The position numbers and the translations under genes were made by a program. The notes below the pieces were generated by a model. That model had not been told where the DNA came from, did not search any database, and worked only from the letters and a program-made list of their open reading frames with translations. Shown here in pieces: positions 9,248 through 18,210 of a DNA stretch of 64,000 nt; the stretch's first letter is position 1; every line of letters starts with the position of its first letter. The DNA is from Leucobacter komagatae (lineage in GTDB: Bacteria; Actinomycetota; Actinomycetes; Actinomycetales; Microbacteriaceae), in contig NZ_VFON01000001.1 of NCBI RefSeq assembly GCF_006716085.1, forward strand, positions 2,418,001 through 2,482,000, given 5' to 3'.

Positions 9248-9571
9248 ATGAATGAGCCAATCAACGTAGACGAGCAGACCTTCGAGAAGGTCGTTCTACA
9301 GAGCGAGATTCCCGTTCTCGTCGATTTCTGGGCCGCCTGGTGCGGGCCGTGCCGCGCCGTAGCCCCTGTGCTCGCGGAAATCGCGCAGGAGCAGGAGGGC
9401 AAGATCTTGATCGCGAAGCTCAACGTCGATGAGAACCCCACGCTCGCGGCGCAGTACCGCATCACGTCCATCCCCGCCATGAAGGTATTCCAGGGCGGCA
9501 AGGAAGTCCACGAGATCATCGGCGCCATGCCGAAGCAGATGATCGAGAACGAGCTCACCGGAATTATCTAA
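9248..9571 (+). CDS. trxA: thioredoxin
   Basis: A 107-residue thioredoxin with the active site WAAWCGPCRAV (CGPC), the cis-proline segment TSIPAMKVFQGG and usual family length. It is the substrate of the adjacent TrxB. A ribosome site (AGGAG) precedes the ATG. A strong hairpin follows at 9582-9627. Confidence 0.97.
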   Translation: MNEPINVDEQTFEKVVLQSEIPVLVDFWAAWCGPCRAVAPVLAEIAQEQEGKILIAKLNVDENPTLAAQYRITSIPAMKVFQGGKEVHEIIGAMPKQMIENELTGII

Positions 9572-9581
9572 CCCCGGGTTC

Positions 9582-9627
9582 ACGCACGAGGCCCCGAACC
9601 GCATCAGCGGGTCGGGGCCTCGTGCGT
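9582..9627. terminator. bidirectional hairpin terminator
   Basis: Perfect 16-bp stem with arms 9582-9597 and 9612-9627 (ACGCACGAGGCCCCGA on the left) and a 14-nt loop. It lies between converging trxA and the SRPBCC gene, so it can serve both. There is no long T-run. Confidence 0.85.
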
Positions 9628-9638
9628 ATGAGCGAGGA

Positions 9639-10088
9639 TCAGGCGTCGCCCTCGGCAAGCGCGGCGAGCCTGTCGAGCGACGCGCGGAGCGTCTCCGGCG
9701 TATTCGCGCGGGCGCGCTCAAACCGGGCCGGGTCAGTGAGTTCGCTCCAGTCGTAGCTGTGCCGCACGAACGTGCCTCCCGTCGTCGGCTCGAGCTCCCA
9801 CCGCCACAGGTGGCCCGGCGCCGGTTCGCCAACGGGGGAGGGCCGCCACGCGATGCGTCTGCCCTCGGTGAACTCAACGATGTGATTCTCGCGGACCCGG
9901 TCGCCGACGTTCGTCATCACGAACACGTCGCCAACCGCGCGCACGCGCTGGCCCGGGGCAGCGCTCGAGAGGTTATTGTTGCCGTCCCACCTCGGCTGCT
10001 GCGATGGGTCCGCAATGAGCTCAAACAGCTCGCCCGCAGGAACCGCGATAAACCTGGTTGCCGAAATGCTGCGCTCGGTGTCTTCCAT
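9639..10088 (-). CDS. SRPBCC-family protein
   Basis: A 149-residue START-like (polyketide cyclase/dehydrase, SRPBCC) protein. It shows the typical opening with an S-x-x-F-x-x-P segment (ISATRFIAVPAGELFELIADPSQQP), a central VREN-x-IVEF strand, and WRWELEPT-x-GGTFV. These small helix-grip proteins bind hydrophobic ligands; the ligand here is unknown. ATG at 10088 is chosen over an upstream in-frame TTG because GGGG lies about 7 nt before it. It occupies the place between trxA and parB where some actinobacteria carry the cwlM regulator. Confidence 0.75.
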   Translation of the reverse strand: MEDTERSISATRFIAVPAGELFELIADPSQQPRWDGNNNLSSAAPGQRVRAVGDVFVMTNVGDRVRENHIVEFTEGRRIAWRPSPVGEPAPGHLWRWELEPTTGGTFVRHSYDWSELTDPARFERARANTPETLRASLDRLAALAEGDA

Positions 10089-10184
10089 TGCCCCAGTCAA
10101 ACATTGCTGCCTGCATAGAAGCTCAGCGTCGCGTCACCGACTACGGCCAGGCCAGGTTCAGGTCTGGTTCGGGCTGTATTGGGG

Positions 10185-11168
10185 TCAGTTGAAGCCGGGA
10201 TCACCGAGCTCGTCGAGGATCCGCTTGAGGTCGGCAATCGTCGCGAACTCGATAGCGATCTGGCCCTTCTTCGCCCCGAGCTTGACGGAAACTCGGGTGT
10301 CGAAGCGATCGCCAAGCCGGTCTGCGATCTCGCTGAGCTGCGCCTGCACACCGCCGGGGCGGGCCTTCGGGGTCCGCTGCTTCGGCGCCTCGCTCGCAAT
10401 CGCCTCTGCCGCCCGGACAGACAGGCCCTCGTTCACGATGCGATCCGACAGCGACTGCATCGCCTGGACGTTCCCGTCGAGCGCGAGGATCGCGCGGGCG
10501 TGCCCCGCGGTAAGCACGCCGGCCGCGACGCGAGTCTGCACGGGCTCCGGCAACTTGAGGAGGCGGATCGTGTTCGAAATCTGCGGGCGCGAGCGGCCAA
10601 TGCGCTCGGCAAGCTGCTCCTGCGTGATGCCGAAGTCTGCCAGGAGCTGCTGGTACGCGGACGCCTCTTCGAGCGGGTTAAGCTGCGCACGGTGCAGGTT
10701 CTCGAGGAGTGCATCACGGAGCATGTGCTCGTCAGCGGTGGAGCGCACGATCGCCGGGATCGTGTCGCGGCCCGCGCGCTTAGAGGCGCGCAGACGGCGC
10801 TCGCCCATGATGAGCTCGTAGTGCGGCCCCGACTTCGGCTTGGGGGTGATCTCGCGAACAACGATGGGCTGGAACACACCGAACTCACGCACCGAGTGAG
10901 TGAGCTCGTCGAGCGCCTCCTCATCGAACTCGGTTCGCGGCTGAGACTTGTTCGGGACGATGTCGCTCACGTTCAGCGAGCGCAATTCGGCGCCAGGAAC
11001 TGTCACAAGATCCTCATCCTTCTGCTCCGCTACAGCGTTCGCTGCCGCGGCCGCCGCCGCTCCGGCAGCAGGGAAGAAGACATCGACGGGTCGCTCCCCG
11101 TCTGACGGCGACTGTGGGATGAGCGCGCCGATGCCACGGCCAAGACCGCTACGCTTCTTCGTTGTCAT
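10185..11168 (-). CDS. parB: chromosome-partitioning protein ParB
   Basis: A 327-residue ParB/Spo0J. It opens KKRSGLGRGIGALI and carries an Ala-rich linker. The CTP-binding box GERRLRASKRAG lies about residue 125-136, a helix-turn-helix for parS at ITQEQLAERIGRSRPQISN, and a C-terminal dimerisation part. ParB loads at parS and spreads as a CTP-dependent clamp, recruiting SMC. Four parS or parS-like sites are visible in this window. It overlaps parA by 4 nt (ATGA), indicating translational coupling. Confidence 0.97.
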   Translation of the reverse strand: MTTKKRSGLGRGIGALIPQSPSDGERPVDVFFPAAGAAAAAAANAVAEQKDEDLVTVPGAELRSLNVSDIVPNKSQPRTEFDEEALDELTHSVREFGVFQPIVVREITPKPKSGPHYELIMGERRLRASKRAGRDTIPAIVRSTADEHMLRDALLENLHRAQLNPLEEASAYQQLLADFGITQEQLAERIGRSRPQISNTIRLLKLPEPVQTRVAAGVLTAGHARAILALDGNVQAMQSLSDRIVNEGLSVRAAEAIASEAPKQRTPKARPGGVQAQLSEIADRLGDRFDTRVSVKLGAKKGQIAIEFATIADLKRILDELGDPGFN

Positions 11169-12067
11169 CCCTGATCTCCCTCGTCTGTGTTCGTCGTTGG
11201 CGCGCCGCGCTCGGCGACCTCGGCCGCGGCCTCAAGATAGGCAAGCGCTCCGATCGAGCTGCTGTCGTACTCGTGGACCGTCTGGCCGTAGCTTGGCGCC
11301 TCCGAAATACGCACCGAACGAGGAATCACAGCGTCGAGAACCTCGGCGGGGAAGTGCTGACGCACCTCGTTCGCGACCTCCTGAGCGAGGTTGGTGCGCG
11401 CGTCGTACATGGTGAGCAGAATCGTCGATACCCGCAGCCCCGGGTTGAGGTGCTTCTGGATGAGCTGAATATTGCCAAGGAGCTGGCTCAGACCCTCAAG
11501 CGCGTAGTACTCGCACTGGATCGGGATGAGTACCTCACCGCCGGCAACGAAAGCGTTGACGGTGAGCAGCCCGAGCGATGGTGGGCAGTCGATGAAGACG
11601 TAGTGGTACGGCCTGTCCGAGTTCTTGAGGAACGCGTCGAGCGCGGTGCGCAGCCGCTGCTCACGAGCGACGAGTGAGACGAGTTCGATCTCGGCACCGG
11701 CGAGGTTGATCGTCGACGGGACACACATGAGGTTTTCGTGGTCGCTCGAAACCTGAATGGCTTCCTCAACCGAGGCGTCGCCGAGGAGCACCTCGTACAC
11801 GCTCGTGATTTCGGGGCGGTGCGGCACTCCGAGTGCCGTCGACGCATTGCCCTGCGGGTCAAGGTCGATGACGAGCACGTTGGCGCCGCGCCTGGCAAGC
11901 GCCGAGGCGAGGTTCACCGTCGTCGTCGTCTTGCCGACGCCCCCCTTCTGGTTCGAAACCGTGATGATTCGGGTCTCTTCGGGCAGGGGAGAGGGCGTAT
12001 TCGCGAGCCGCTTGCGGCGCTTGATCTTGTCCTCGAGGTGGTCGGCGACGAGTGGTTTCTCAGCCAT
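11165..12067 (-). CDS. parA: chromosome-partitioning ATPase ParA
   Basis: A 300-residue deviant-Walker ATPase with NQKGGVGKTTTTVNLA (about residues 39-53), DLDPQGNAST and FIDCPPSLGLLT. It segregates ParB-parS complexes over the nucleoid. It overlaps rsmG by 8 nt upstream and parB by 4 nt downstream, in the conserved order rsmG-parA-parB. The start ATG at 12067 lies in the rsmG end. Confidence 0.97.
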   Translation of the reverse strand: MAEKPLVADHLEDKIKRRKRLANTPSPLPEETRIITVSNQKGGVGKTTTTVNLASALARRGANVLVIDLDPQGNASTALGVPHRPEITSVYEVLLGDASVEEAIQVSSDHENLMCVPSTINLAGAEIELVSLVAREQRLRTALDAFLKNSDRPYHYVFIDCPPSLGLLTVNAFVAGGEVLIPIQCEYYALEGLSQLLGNIQLIQKHLNPGLRVSTILLTMYDARTNLAQEVANEVRQHFPAEVLDAVIPRSVRISEAPSYGQTVHEYDSSSIGALAYLEAAAEVAERGAPTTNTDEGDQG

Positions 12068-12722
12068 GAATACCTACTTTAGCGCGGAACACGCGGGTGC
12101 TCTCGGAAAGCAGGTCTGCGCCGAGTTCGATCACCTCAATATCGCGAACCTTGTGCTTCTTCAGCGTCTTCTGCGCGGCCTCGATCTCGGCATCGATCGA
12201 GGTGCCCTTGAGGAAGAGGAGTTCACCGCCCTCACGGAGCAGCGGCACGGTGAGGGGCACGAGCTTCTTCAGGGCAGTGACGGCTCGCGCCGTGATCTGG
12301 TCCGCCTCAAATGCGCCGTGGAACTCCTCGGCCCTGCCGCGCTTCACGTGGGTGTTCGTGAGGCCGAGGCGCTCGATCTGCTCATTGAGCCAGAGGCAGC
12401 GGCGCTCCATCGGCTCGACAAGGAAGAACTCAACATCCGGGCGCAGGATGCCGAGCACCAGCCCGGGCATCCCGCCTCCTGTGCCGATGTCGGCGACGCG
12501 ACCGCCCTCGCGGAGCAGGGGAGCGAGTACCGCGCTGTTCAGCAGGTGCCGAGTCCACAGGCGGGGGAGCTCGAGTGGCCCGATCAGGCCGAGCTCCTCA
12601 CCGCGTGCGGCGAGATCCGTCGCGAACTCCCGCAGGGAGTCGATGCGGTCGCCCGCCATCACCGCCGCGGCGGCCGGCTCGAGTTCGAGCGTGGCCTCCT
12701 GGCCTCGATCTTCCTGTTTCAC
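12060..12722 (-). CDS. rsmG: 16S rRNA (guanine527-N7)-methyltransferase RsmG
   Basis: A 220-residue GidB-family methyltransferase. The SAM motif VADIGTGGGMPGLVLGI lies at about residues 80-96, preceded by RLWTRHLLNSAVL and followed by VEPMERRCLWLNEQ and the KRGRAEEF segment. It methylates G527 of 16S rRNA. The start is GTG at 12722, which falls inside a parS palindrome (12715-12730), so ParB binding could interfere with expression. A later ATG at 12659 is a shorter alternative. Confidence 0.95.
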   Translation of the reverse strand: MKQEDRGQEATLELEPAAAAVMAGDRIDSLREFATDLAARGEELGLIGPLELPRLWTRHLLNSAVLAPLLREGGRVADIGTGGGMPGLVLGILRPDVEFFLVEPMERRCLWLNEQIERLGLTNTHVKRGRAEEFHGAFEADQITARAVTALKKLVPLTVPLLREGGELLFLKGTSIDAEIEAAQKTLKKHKVRDIEVIELGADLLSESTRVFRAKVGIHG

Positions 12723-12730
12723 GTGAAACC
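12715..12730. promoter_or_regulatory. parS site at rsmG start
   Basis: TGTTTCACGTGAAACC matches the consensus TGTTTCACGTGAAACA at 15 of 16 positions. It overlaps the rsmG start codon and most of the jag-rsmG gap. It is about 2.6 kb from oriC and 1.5 kb from parB. Confidence 0.95.
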
Positions 12731-12733
12731 TAT

Positions 12734-13231
12734 CTAGGCTGCGCGGATGACGAGGCGACGGCCCTTGCCCTCGCCCTGCGACTCTGAGTGGTACCCGCGC
12801 TCAGCAACCTGGTCGTGCACGAGCTTGCGCTCATACGAGGACATGGGCTCGAGACGAACCTCTTCACGACCCGCGGCGATCTGCGCGATCGCAGCGTCGA
12901 CCATGCCCGTGAGCTGCTCTTCGCGAGCTACGCGGGAGCCGGCGACATCGATGATGAGCCGCGAGAAGCGTCCGGTCTTCGCCTGCACGGCGAGCCTGGT
13001 GAGATCCTGCAGCGCCTGCACGGTATCCGGGTTCGCAATCTTGTCGATGCTCACGCCACCGCCCGTGACTGAAACATAGGCGCGGCCGTTCTCAACGGTG
13101 ATGTCGAGGTCGCCGTCAAGATCGGCAATATCGAGCAGCCCTTCGAGGTAGTCGGCGGCAAGGTCGCCGTCAGCTTCGAGGGTTTCGAGGGTCAGCTCCT
13201 CGGACTCTACGACTTCGCGCTCTTCAGTCAC
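12734..13231 (-). CDS. jag: Jag/KhpB-type RNA-binding protein
   Basis: A protein of about 165 residues with the KH-like and C-terminal R3H domains (residues with GRFSRLIIDVAGSRVARE and RLEPMSSYERKLVHDQVAE). These bind single-stranded RNA and help regulate cell-wall elongation and division genes. GTG at 13231 is preferred because GAGG sits 6 nt upstream. An upstream GTG at 13243 that overlaps the yidC stop (GTGA) adds four residues. It follows yidC in the conserved rpmH-rnpA-yidD-yidC-jag-rsmG order. Confidence 0.92.
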   Translation of the reverse strand: MTEEREVVESEELTLETLEADGDLAADYLEGLLDIADLDGDLDITVENGRAYVSVTGGGVSIDKIANPDTVQALQDLTRLAVQAKTGRFSRLIIDVAGSRVAREEQLTGMVDAAIAQIAAGREEVRLEPMSSYERKLVHDQVAERGYHSESQGEGKGRRLVIRAA

Positions 13232-13239
13232 GGCCGTCC

Positions 13240-14178
13240 TCACTTCTTCTTCTTTGCGCGCTTGGCGCTAATGGGCTGCTGGCGCTGGCCCTGCTGTTTC
13301 GGTACGTCGTTGCCTGCCTCGGGTGCGTCCTCAGTCAGCTTACCCTTTGCCTTCAAGCGAGCCTGGCGCGCGCGCCACGCCTCAGAGCCCGGGTTCGGCA
13401 TGGTGTTGATGACGATGCCCTGCTGCGCCATGGTCCAGATGTTCGACGTCATCCAGTAGATGTTGAGCGCGAGCGGGAAGGTGACGCCCGAGAACAGGAA
13501 GGCGAACGGGATGATGTAGAGCAAGATCTTCTGCTGGCGGTACATCGGCGAGCTCTTCGTCTCATCCGAAACGTTCTTCGACATGATCTGCAGCTGCGTG
13601 AAGAACTGCGAGGCGATCATGAGCACCACGATCGAGCCGAGCAGGCCGACGACGACCCAGTTCTGCGACTCCCAGCCCTGAGTGAAGTTCATCTTCAGGG
13701 GAGCGCCGAAGATCTCTGCCTGGTTGAAGCTATCGGTGAGCTCGCGGTTCATGAGGCCGATGCCGACGGTGTTTTCTGACGCCTTACGGAGCACGTAGAA
13801 GAGCGAGAAGAAGACGGGCATCTGGATGAGGATCGGCAGGCACGAGGAGAACGGGTTCGTGCCGTGCTTCTTGTAGAGCGCCATGGTCTCGCGGCTCATC
13901 GCCTCACGCGAGAACTGGTCGTTCTTCCCCTTGTACTTCGCCTGGATCTTCTTCATCTCAGGCTGAATGTCCATCATGCGACGCTGCGACTTGATCTGAC
14001 GGACGGTCACCGGAATCAGTGCGGAGCGGACAACGACCACGAGGCCGATAATCGAGAGCACCCACGTCAGGCCGCTCTCAGCACTCATGCCGAAGGTGGT
14101 GAAGAGTTGATGCCAGAGCACGAGGACGACCTCAACCAGCCACCTCAGTGGCCAGAGAATTGTCTCAAAGAAGTTCAC
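13240..14178 (-). CDS. yidC: membrane protein insertase YidC
   Basis: A 312-residue Oxa1/YidC-family insertase. It has an N-terminal helix, the hydrophilic-groove segment (VRSALIPVTVRQIKSQRRM), the cytoplasmic hairpin (KYKGKNDQFSREAMSRE), PFSSCLPILIQMPVFFSLFYVL, FLFSGVTFPLALNIYW, and a basic tail ending AKRAKKKK. It inserts and folds membrane proteins with or without SecYEG. yidD lies 4 nt upstream and jag overlaps or abuts downstream. Confidence 0.97.
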   Translation of the reverse strand: MNFFETILWPLRWLVEVVLVLWHQLFTTFGMSAESGLTWVLSIIGLVVVVRSALIPVTVRQIKSQRRMMDIQPEMKKIQAKYKGKNDQFSREAMSRETMALYKKHGTNPFSSCLPILIQMPVFFSLFYVLRKASENTVGIGLMNRELTDSFNQAEIFGAPLKMNFTQGWESQNWVVVGLLGSIVVLMIASQFFTQLQIMSKNVSDETKSSPMYRQQKILLYIIPFAFLFSGVTFPLALNIYWMTSNIWTMAQQGIVINTMPNPGSEAWRARQARLKAKGKLTEDAPEAGNDVPKQQGQRQQPISAKRAKKKK

Positions 14179-14182
14179 TGGA

Positions 14183-14491
14183 TCAGGCCTTTCGGATGCG
14201 GGGGCGGACGAAGCCGCTGGAATTTATGTCAAAGTACGTGGCTCTGCTCGGCGGTACGTCGTCGATGCCGCCGGCGCTGAACGGATTACAGCGGAGAAGC
14301 CGCCAGATCGTGAGGACGAGTCCGACGAGAAATCCGCGCTGCTGATACGCCTCCATAGAGTATCGGGAACACGATGGATAATACCTGCAGACATCGCCAT
14401 ACAGCGGTGAAATCACGCGCCGATAGAGTTTCATGATTGCAACCGCGGCATTCCTTGGCAGCAACCAGATTTCGAGCAGGATCCGGCGCAT
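14183..14491 (-). CDS. yidD: membrane protein insertion efficiency factor YidD
   Basis: A 102-residue protein with the family core KLYRRVISPLYGDVCRYYPSCSRY, then GFLVGLVLTIWRLLRCNPFSAGG with the conserved cysteines. It is thought to aid YidC. Its ATG overlaps the rnpA stop by one base. Confidence 0.95.
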   Translation of the reverse strand: MRRILLEIWLLPRNAAVAIMKLYRRVISPLYGDVCRYYPSCSRYSMEAYQQRGFLVGLVLTIWRLLRCNPFSAGGIDDVPPSRATYFDINSSGFVRPRIRKA

Positions 14492-14856
14492 CAGGCCACG
14501 CGGATTTTGCGGACAGCCCGGTGCATTTCGCGCTGGAGCTCATCGAAGGAGGCGGTTGCCGACTGGGGAAGTGCTCGGAACACGAGGTCGACCCCCGAGA
14601 CTCCCTCCCTGATGAGGTCGTCCGCGACGGTCTTCATGCGCCGGCGGATGAGGTTTCGCGTGACCGCGTTCCCGACCGCCTTCGAGATGATGAACCCGAA
14701 CCTCGCTGGCTGCTGGGTTTCGCCGTGCTCGGGGGAGTCGCCGACAGAACGAGGAACCGCGTAGGTAATGCACAATGCACCACCTACGCGGTTCCCTGTT
14801 CTGACAACTCGGCGATAGTCCTCGCCACGAGTCACCCGATGATGCCTAGCCGGCAT
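14491..14856 (-). CDS. rnpA: ribonuclease P protein component
   Basis: A 121-residue basic protein starting MPARHHRVTRGEDYRRVVRTG, with GFIISKAVGNAVTRNLIRRRMK containing the RNA-binding RN-x-I/L-x-RR motif. It assists the RNase P RNA in tRNA 5' maturation. It is transcribed after rpmH and coupled to yidD. Confidence 0.96.
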   Translation of the reverse strand: MPARHHRVTRGEDYRRVVRTGNRVGGALCITYAVPRSVGDSPEHGETQQPARFGFIISKAVGNAVTRNLIRRRMKTVADDLIREGVSGVDLVFRALPQSATASFDELQREMHRAVRKIRVA

Positions 14857-14876
14857 GATGACTCGGAGGCCAGAAA

Positions 14877-15014
14877 CTACGCGGAAAGCTTCGCGCGGCC
14901 CTTGCCACGGCGCGCGGTGATGATCGCGCGGCCTGCACGGGTGCGCATGCGGGCACGGAAACCGTGCACCTTTGCGCGGCGGCGGTTGTTGGGCTGGAAG
15001 GTACGCTTGCTCAT
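14877..15014 (-). CDS. rpmH: 50S ribosomal protein L34
   Basis: A 45-residue highly basic protein reading [20 protein letters not shown] and ending GRAKLSA, the standard L34. It is too short for the usual ORF cut-off. It is the first gene of the leftward rpmH-rnpA-yidD-yidC operon and faces away from dnaA across the first part of the origin. Confidence 0.97.
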   Translation of the reverse strand: MSKRTFQPNNRRRAKVHGFRARMRTRAGRAIITARRGKGRAKLSA

Positions 15015-15294
15015 AGTTCAGGACTCCGTGACTTTATGGTATGAATCCCCAGGGTTACGACCCAGGGAAAGTCGGCTTTTGGGCAAGCGAGAAACGAGCT
15101 GCTGCCCATACAAGGTACTTACTTTACGCCCATATTCGCGGCGCGTCAAAGTCCGGTGTATCGGGAGTTACTTACAGGCACTTCGAAACCTGTGGATAAT
15201 GTGCGGGTGAGCGCATAGAATCCGCGCCAATGGTTACACTTAGCTGTGGATAACCCCGCCCGATTTGTACCCCTGAAGCACCAAGAAGAAGCAG
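15015..15294. other. rpmH-dnaA intergenic part of oriC
   Basis: A 280-bp divergent promoter region. It holds two perfect DnaA boxes in TGTGGATAA orientation at 15191-15199 and 15245-15253. AT-rich stretches lie around 15110-15135. It carries the rpmH and dnaA promoters and forms the smaller half of a bipartite origin, as in other actinobacteria. DnaA binding here likely autoregulates dnaA. Confidence 0.85.
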
Positions 15295-16719
15295 ATGTCT
15301 GACGAAGAACTCACCGAACTCTGGGAAGAGATTAAGCGTCATGTCAACGCTGATCTCTCCGTTGGACCCGTTTACGGGGCGCAGCTACTGCTCGCGACTC
15401 CCCGTGGGGTTGCGGCGGGCACGCTCTATCTCGCGGTGCAGACCGACTTCACGCTGAAGCTGCTCGATGGCAGGCTGCGCCCGCCGATCATGAGCGCACT
15501 CGCCGGGCTTCAAACGGCCGAGAGCATCGACAACTTCGTGGTCATTGTTGATGAGGACGCGGTTCCCGCGCCCGAGCCCGAAGCGATCGAGCGGAACGAT
15601 TTCCAGGCGCCGACACCGGCTCCGACACGCCCCGAGCGCCCGATTCAGGAGCCGCGCAGTCGCCATGCGGCGGCGGTCCGCTACGAAGATCCGCATCTCA
15701 ACGAGAAGTATGACTTTGATTCGTTCGTCATCGGTCAGTCGAACCGGTTGGCGCACGCTGCCGCGCTCGCGGTGTCGGAATCACCCGCCCAGTCATACAA
15801 CCCCCTATTCATCTATGGGGATTCCGGGCTTGGGAAGACTCACCTGCTCCACGCCATCGGCCACTACTCGCGTGAGCTTTTCCCAGAAATTCGCGTCCGA
15901 TACGTGAGTTCTGAGGACTTCACGAACGACTTCATCAACTCGATCGCGAACAACCAGGGCGCACAGTTCCAAGATCGGTACCGAAACGTCGACGTGCTGC
16001 TCGTCGACGACATCCAGTTCCTTGAGGGCAAGGCGGAGACCCAGGAAGCGTTCTTCCACACCTTCAATACCCTGCACAGTCACAACAAGCAGGTGGTCAT
16101 CACCAGCGATGTGCAGCCGAAGCAACTGCGGGGGTTCGAAGAGCGCATTACCTCGCGCTTCGAGTGGGGCCTGCTCACCGACATTCAGGCGCCCGACCTC
16201 GAGACGCGTATCGCGATCCTGCGCAAGAAGGCCCAGCGCGAGCACCTCGACGTCGATGACGCCATTCTCGAGTTCATCGCATCAAAGTTCTCTTCGAACA
16301 TCCGCGAGCTCGAGGGCACCCTTATTCGCGTCACCGCGTATGCGAACCTGAACCGTCAGCGCATCGACATGCCGCTCGTCAAGACGGTGCTGAAGGACCT
16401 CATCTCGATCGACAACGACAATGAGGTTCAGCCGACCGACATCATCAGTCGCACCGCTGAGTACTTCGACCTCGCCGTCGACGACCTATACGGGCCGTCG
16501 CGTGCGCAGCAGATCGCCCTCGCGAGACAGATCGCGATGTATCTCTGCCGCGAACTCACACAGCTCTCACTTCCGAAGATTGGTCAACTCTTCGGCGGCC
16601 GCGATCACACGACCGTGATGTACGCCCACAAGAAGATTGCTCAGCTCATCACGGAGCGCCGCTCCGTCTACAACCAGGTCTCGGAACTCACCACGAGAGT
16701 AAGGCAGCACGGCCGATAA
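15295..16719 (+). CDS. dnaA: chromosomal replication initiator protein DnaA
   Basis: A 474-residue initiator. Domain I covers about 1-85 and a linker rich in Pro/Arg about 90-130. The AAA+ domain has Walker [16 protein letters not shown] (about 180) and Walker [16 protein letters not shown]. The C-terminal DNA-binding domain has [15 protein letters not shown], which reads the DnaA box. It unwinds oriC and loads the helicase. An AAGAAG purine stretch precedes the ATG. Both flanks carry DnaA boxes. Confidence 0.99.
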   Translation: MSDEELTELWEEIKRHVNADLSVGPVYGAQLLLATPRGVAAGTLYLAVQTDFTLKLLDGRLRPPIMSALAGLQTAESIDNFVVIVDEDAVPAPEPEAIERNDFQAPTPAPTRPERPIQEPRSRHAAAVRYEDPHLNEKYDFDSFVIGQSNRLAHAAALAVSESPAQSYNPLFIYGDSGLGKTHLLHAIGHYSRELFPEIRVRYVSSEDFTNDFINSIANNQGAQFQDRYRNVDVLLVDDIQFLEGKAETQEAFFHTFNTLHSHNKQVVITSDVQPKQLRGFEERITSRFEWGLLTDIQAPDLETRIAILRKKAQREHLDVDDAILEFIASKFSSNIRELEGTLIRVTAYANLNRQRIDMPLVKTVLKDLISIDNDNEVQPTDIISRTAEYFDLAVDDLYGPSRAQQIALARQIAMYLCRELTQLSLPKIGQLFGGRDHTTVMYAHKKIAQLITERRSVYNQVSELTTRVRQHGR

Positions 16720-17064
16720 TCGTCCACAACCCACAGCTGCCTGTGGATAACTGTGGATAACTTCTTAAAAATGTGGAGGATGGAGGTTCGCCTGTGAATT
16801 ACAAGATTTTTGTGACTTCGCCGTCATCATGCGGATCTGCCGCTATCCACGGCTTACAAACAAGTCACAACGGTGTAGTTATCAGGCCCCGTATGGGATC
16901 CGGCGAGTTATCCACAGTTTCCACAGGACTTATTACTATTACAAGTTTTCAAATTCTTGTAAGCGACTCAATCACGCTCCGCTCCGCGACACCCGGTTTC
17001 TCCGAACACCAAGGTGTGCAAAGATTGTGGGGCTGGCGCCCGGTGCGCCTGGAAGGGAAAACAA
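16720..17064. other. oriC (dnaA-dnaN intergenic)
   Basis: A 345-bp region with perfect DnaA boxes at 16742-16750 and 16752-16760 (TGTGGATAA, tandem) and 16908-16916 (TTATCCACA, opposite orientation). Weaker sites lie at about 16842-16850 and 16917-16925. An AT-rich stretch from 16927 to 16965 is the likely unwinding element. No gene fits here. Location between dnaA and dnaN is the usual actinobacterial origin. Confidence 0.95.
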
Positions 17065-18207
17065 ATGCGATTCACCGTCAACCGAGACGTGTTCAGCGAC
17101 GCTGTGTCGTTCGCGGTGAAGTTGCTCCCTCAGCGCCCAACGCAACCGCTGCTGAGTGGAGTACTACTTCACGCAGAAGACGCAGAACTGACGATTTCGT
17201 CATTTGACTACGAAGTTTCTGCTCGTACAGGCGTTGTCGCGGATGTTGCTGAGGCTGGGCGCGCACTTGTCTCCGGTCGTCTCCTCGGTGAGATCGCTCA
17301 GCGCCTTCCTCACGCTGACGTGCAGGTCTCGCTGCTCGAAAGCCGAGTTGAAGTTCGCTGCGGCAGCGCTTCGTTCAGCCTCCCGGCAATGCCCGTAGAG
17401 GAATACCCACAGGTTCCTGTTGTTGACACCGTGTCCGGCGCCGTTCCAGCGCAGGACTTCGCAGATGCTGTCGCTCAGGTGTCACTCGCTGCTTCCAAAG
17501 ACGACGTCACACCTGTGATCACTGGTGTGCAGTTCGAGGTTTCCGAGAATTCGCTGACGCTGACGGCCACCGACCGCTACCGCGTTGCGACGCGTGGGCT
17601 TGATTGGGAAGACCGTGGCGCGGGGGAGAGCCTGAGCGCTCTTGTTCCCTCGAAGATCGTCACGGAGGTCGGGAAGACATTCTCGAACGACGGTGAAGTT
17701 CGTATCACGATCATTAAGGACGAGGAGCGCGAGCTTATCGCTTTTACTGGCGGTAGCAAGACCGTGACGTCCCTGCTGATCAAGGGCAATTACCCGCCGG
17801 TTGGTCGACTCTTCCCGGAAAACGTCGATAACTACGCCGTGGTAAATACCGCAGAGCTCGTAGAGGCCGTCGGTCGTGTTGGGCTGGTGCTTGAGCGTGA
17901 GGCCGCACTTCGGTTCTCGTTTGCTGAGGGCGCAGTCATGCTCGAGGCCGCTGGTACCGAGTCGGCCCAGGCCGTCGAGAGCGTTGACGTTCACCTGCAG
18001 GGTGACGAGATGATTGTCTCGCTGAAACCCCAGTTCTTGCTCGACGGATTGCGCTCGACTCACTCCGAGTTTGCGAGGATCGCGTTCACTCGCACAGACA
18101 ATCCAGGCAAGCCTGGGCCGGTTCTGATCACGAGCCAGCGCAGCAAGGATGAGTCCGACGACGCGAGCTTCCGCTACCTGCTACAGCCGAACCTACTCCT
18201 CAGGTAG
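17065..18207 (+). CDS. dnaN: DNA polymerase III beta sliding clamp
   Basis: A 380-residue beta clamp starting MRFTVNRDVFSDAVSFAVKLLPQ. It includes the usual three repeated domains with ISSFDYEVSARTGV and SLTLTATDRYRVATR. It tethers the polymerase and recruits many clamp-binding proteins. GGAAGGGA at 17051-17058 sets the start and excludes the longer open frame. recF starts 3 nt after the stop. Confidence 0.98.
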   Translation: MRFTVNRDVFSDAVSFAVKLLPQRPTQPLLSGVLLHAEDAELTISSFDYEVSARTGVVADVAEAGRALVSGRLLGEIAQRLPHADVQVSLLESRVEVRCGSASFSLPAMPVEEYPQVPVVDTVSGAVPAQDFADAVAQVSLAASKDDVTPVITGVQFEVSENSLTLTATDRYRVATRGLDWEDRGAGESLSALVPSKIVTEVGKTFSNDGEVRITIIKDEERELIAFTGGSKTVTSLLIKGNYPPVGRLFPENVDNYAVVNTAELVEAVGRVGLVLEREAALRFSFAEGAVMLEAAGTESAQAVESVDVHLQGDEMIVSLKPQFLLDGLRSTHSEFARIAFTRTDNPGKPGPVLITSQRSKDESDDASFRYLLQPNLLLR

Positions 18208-18210
18208 TCC

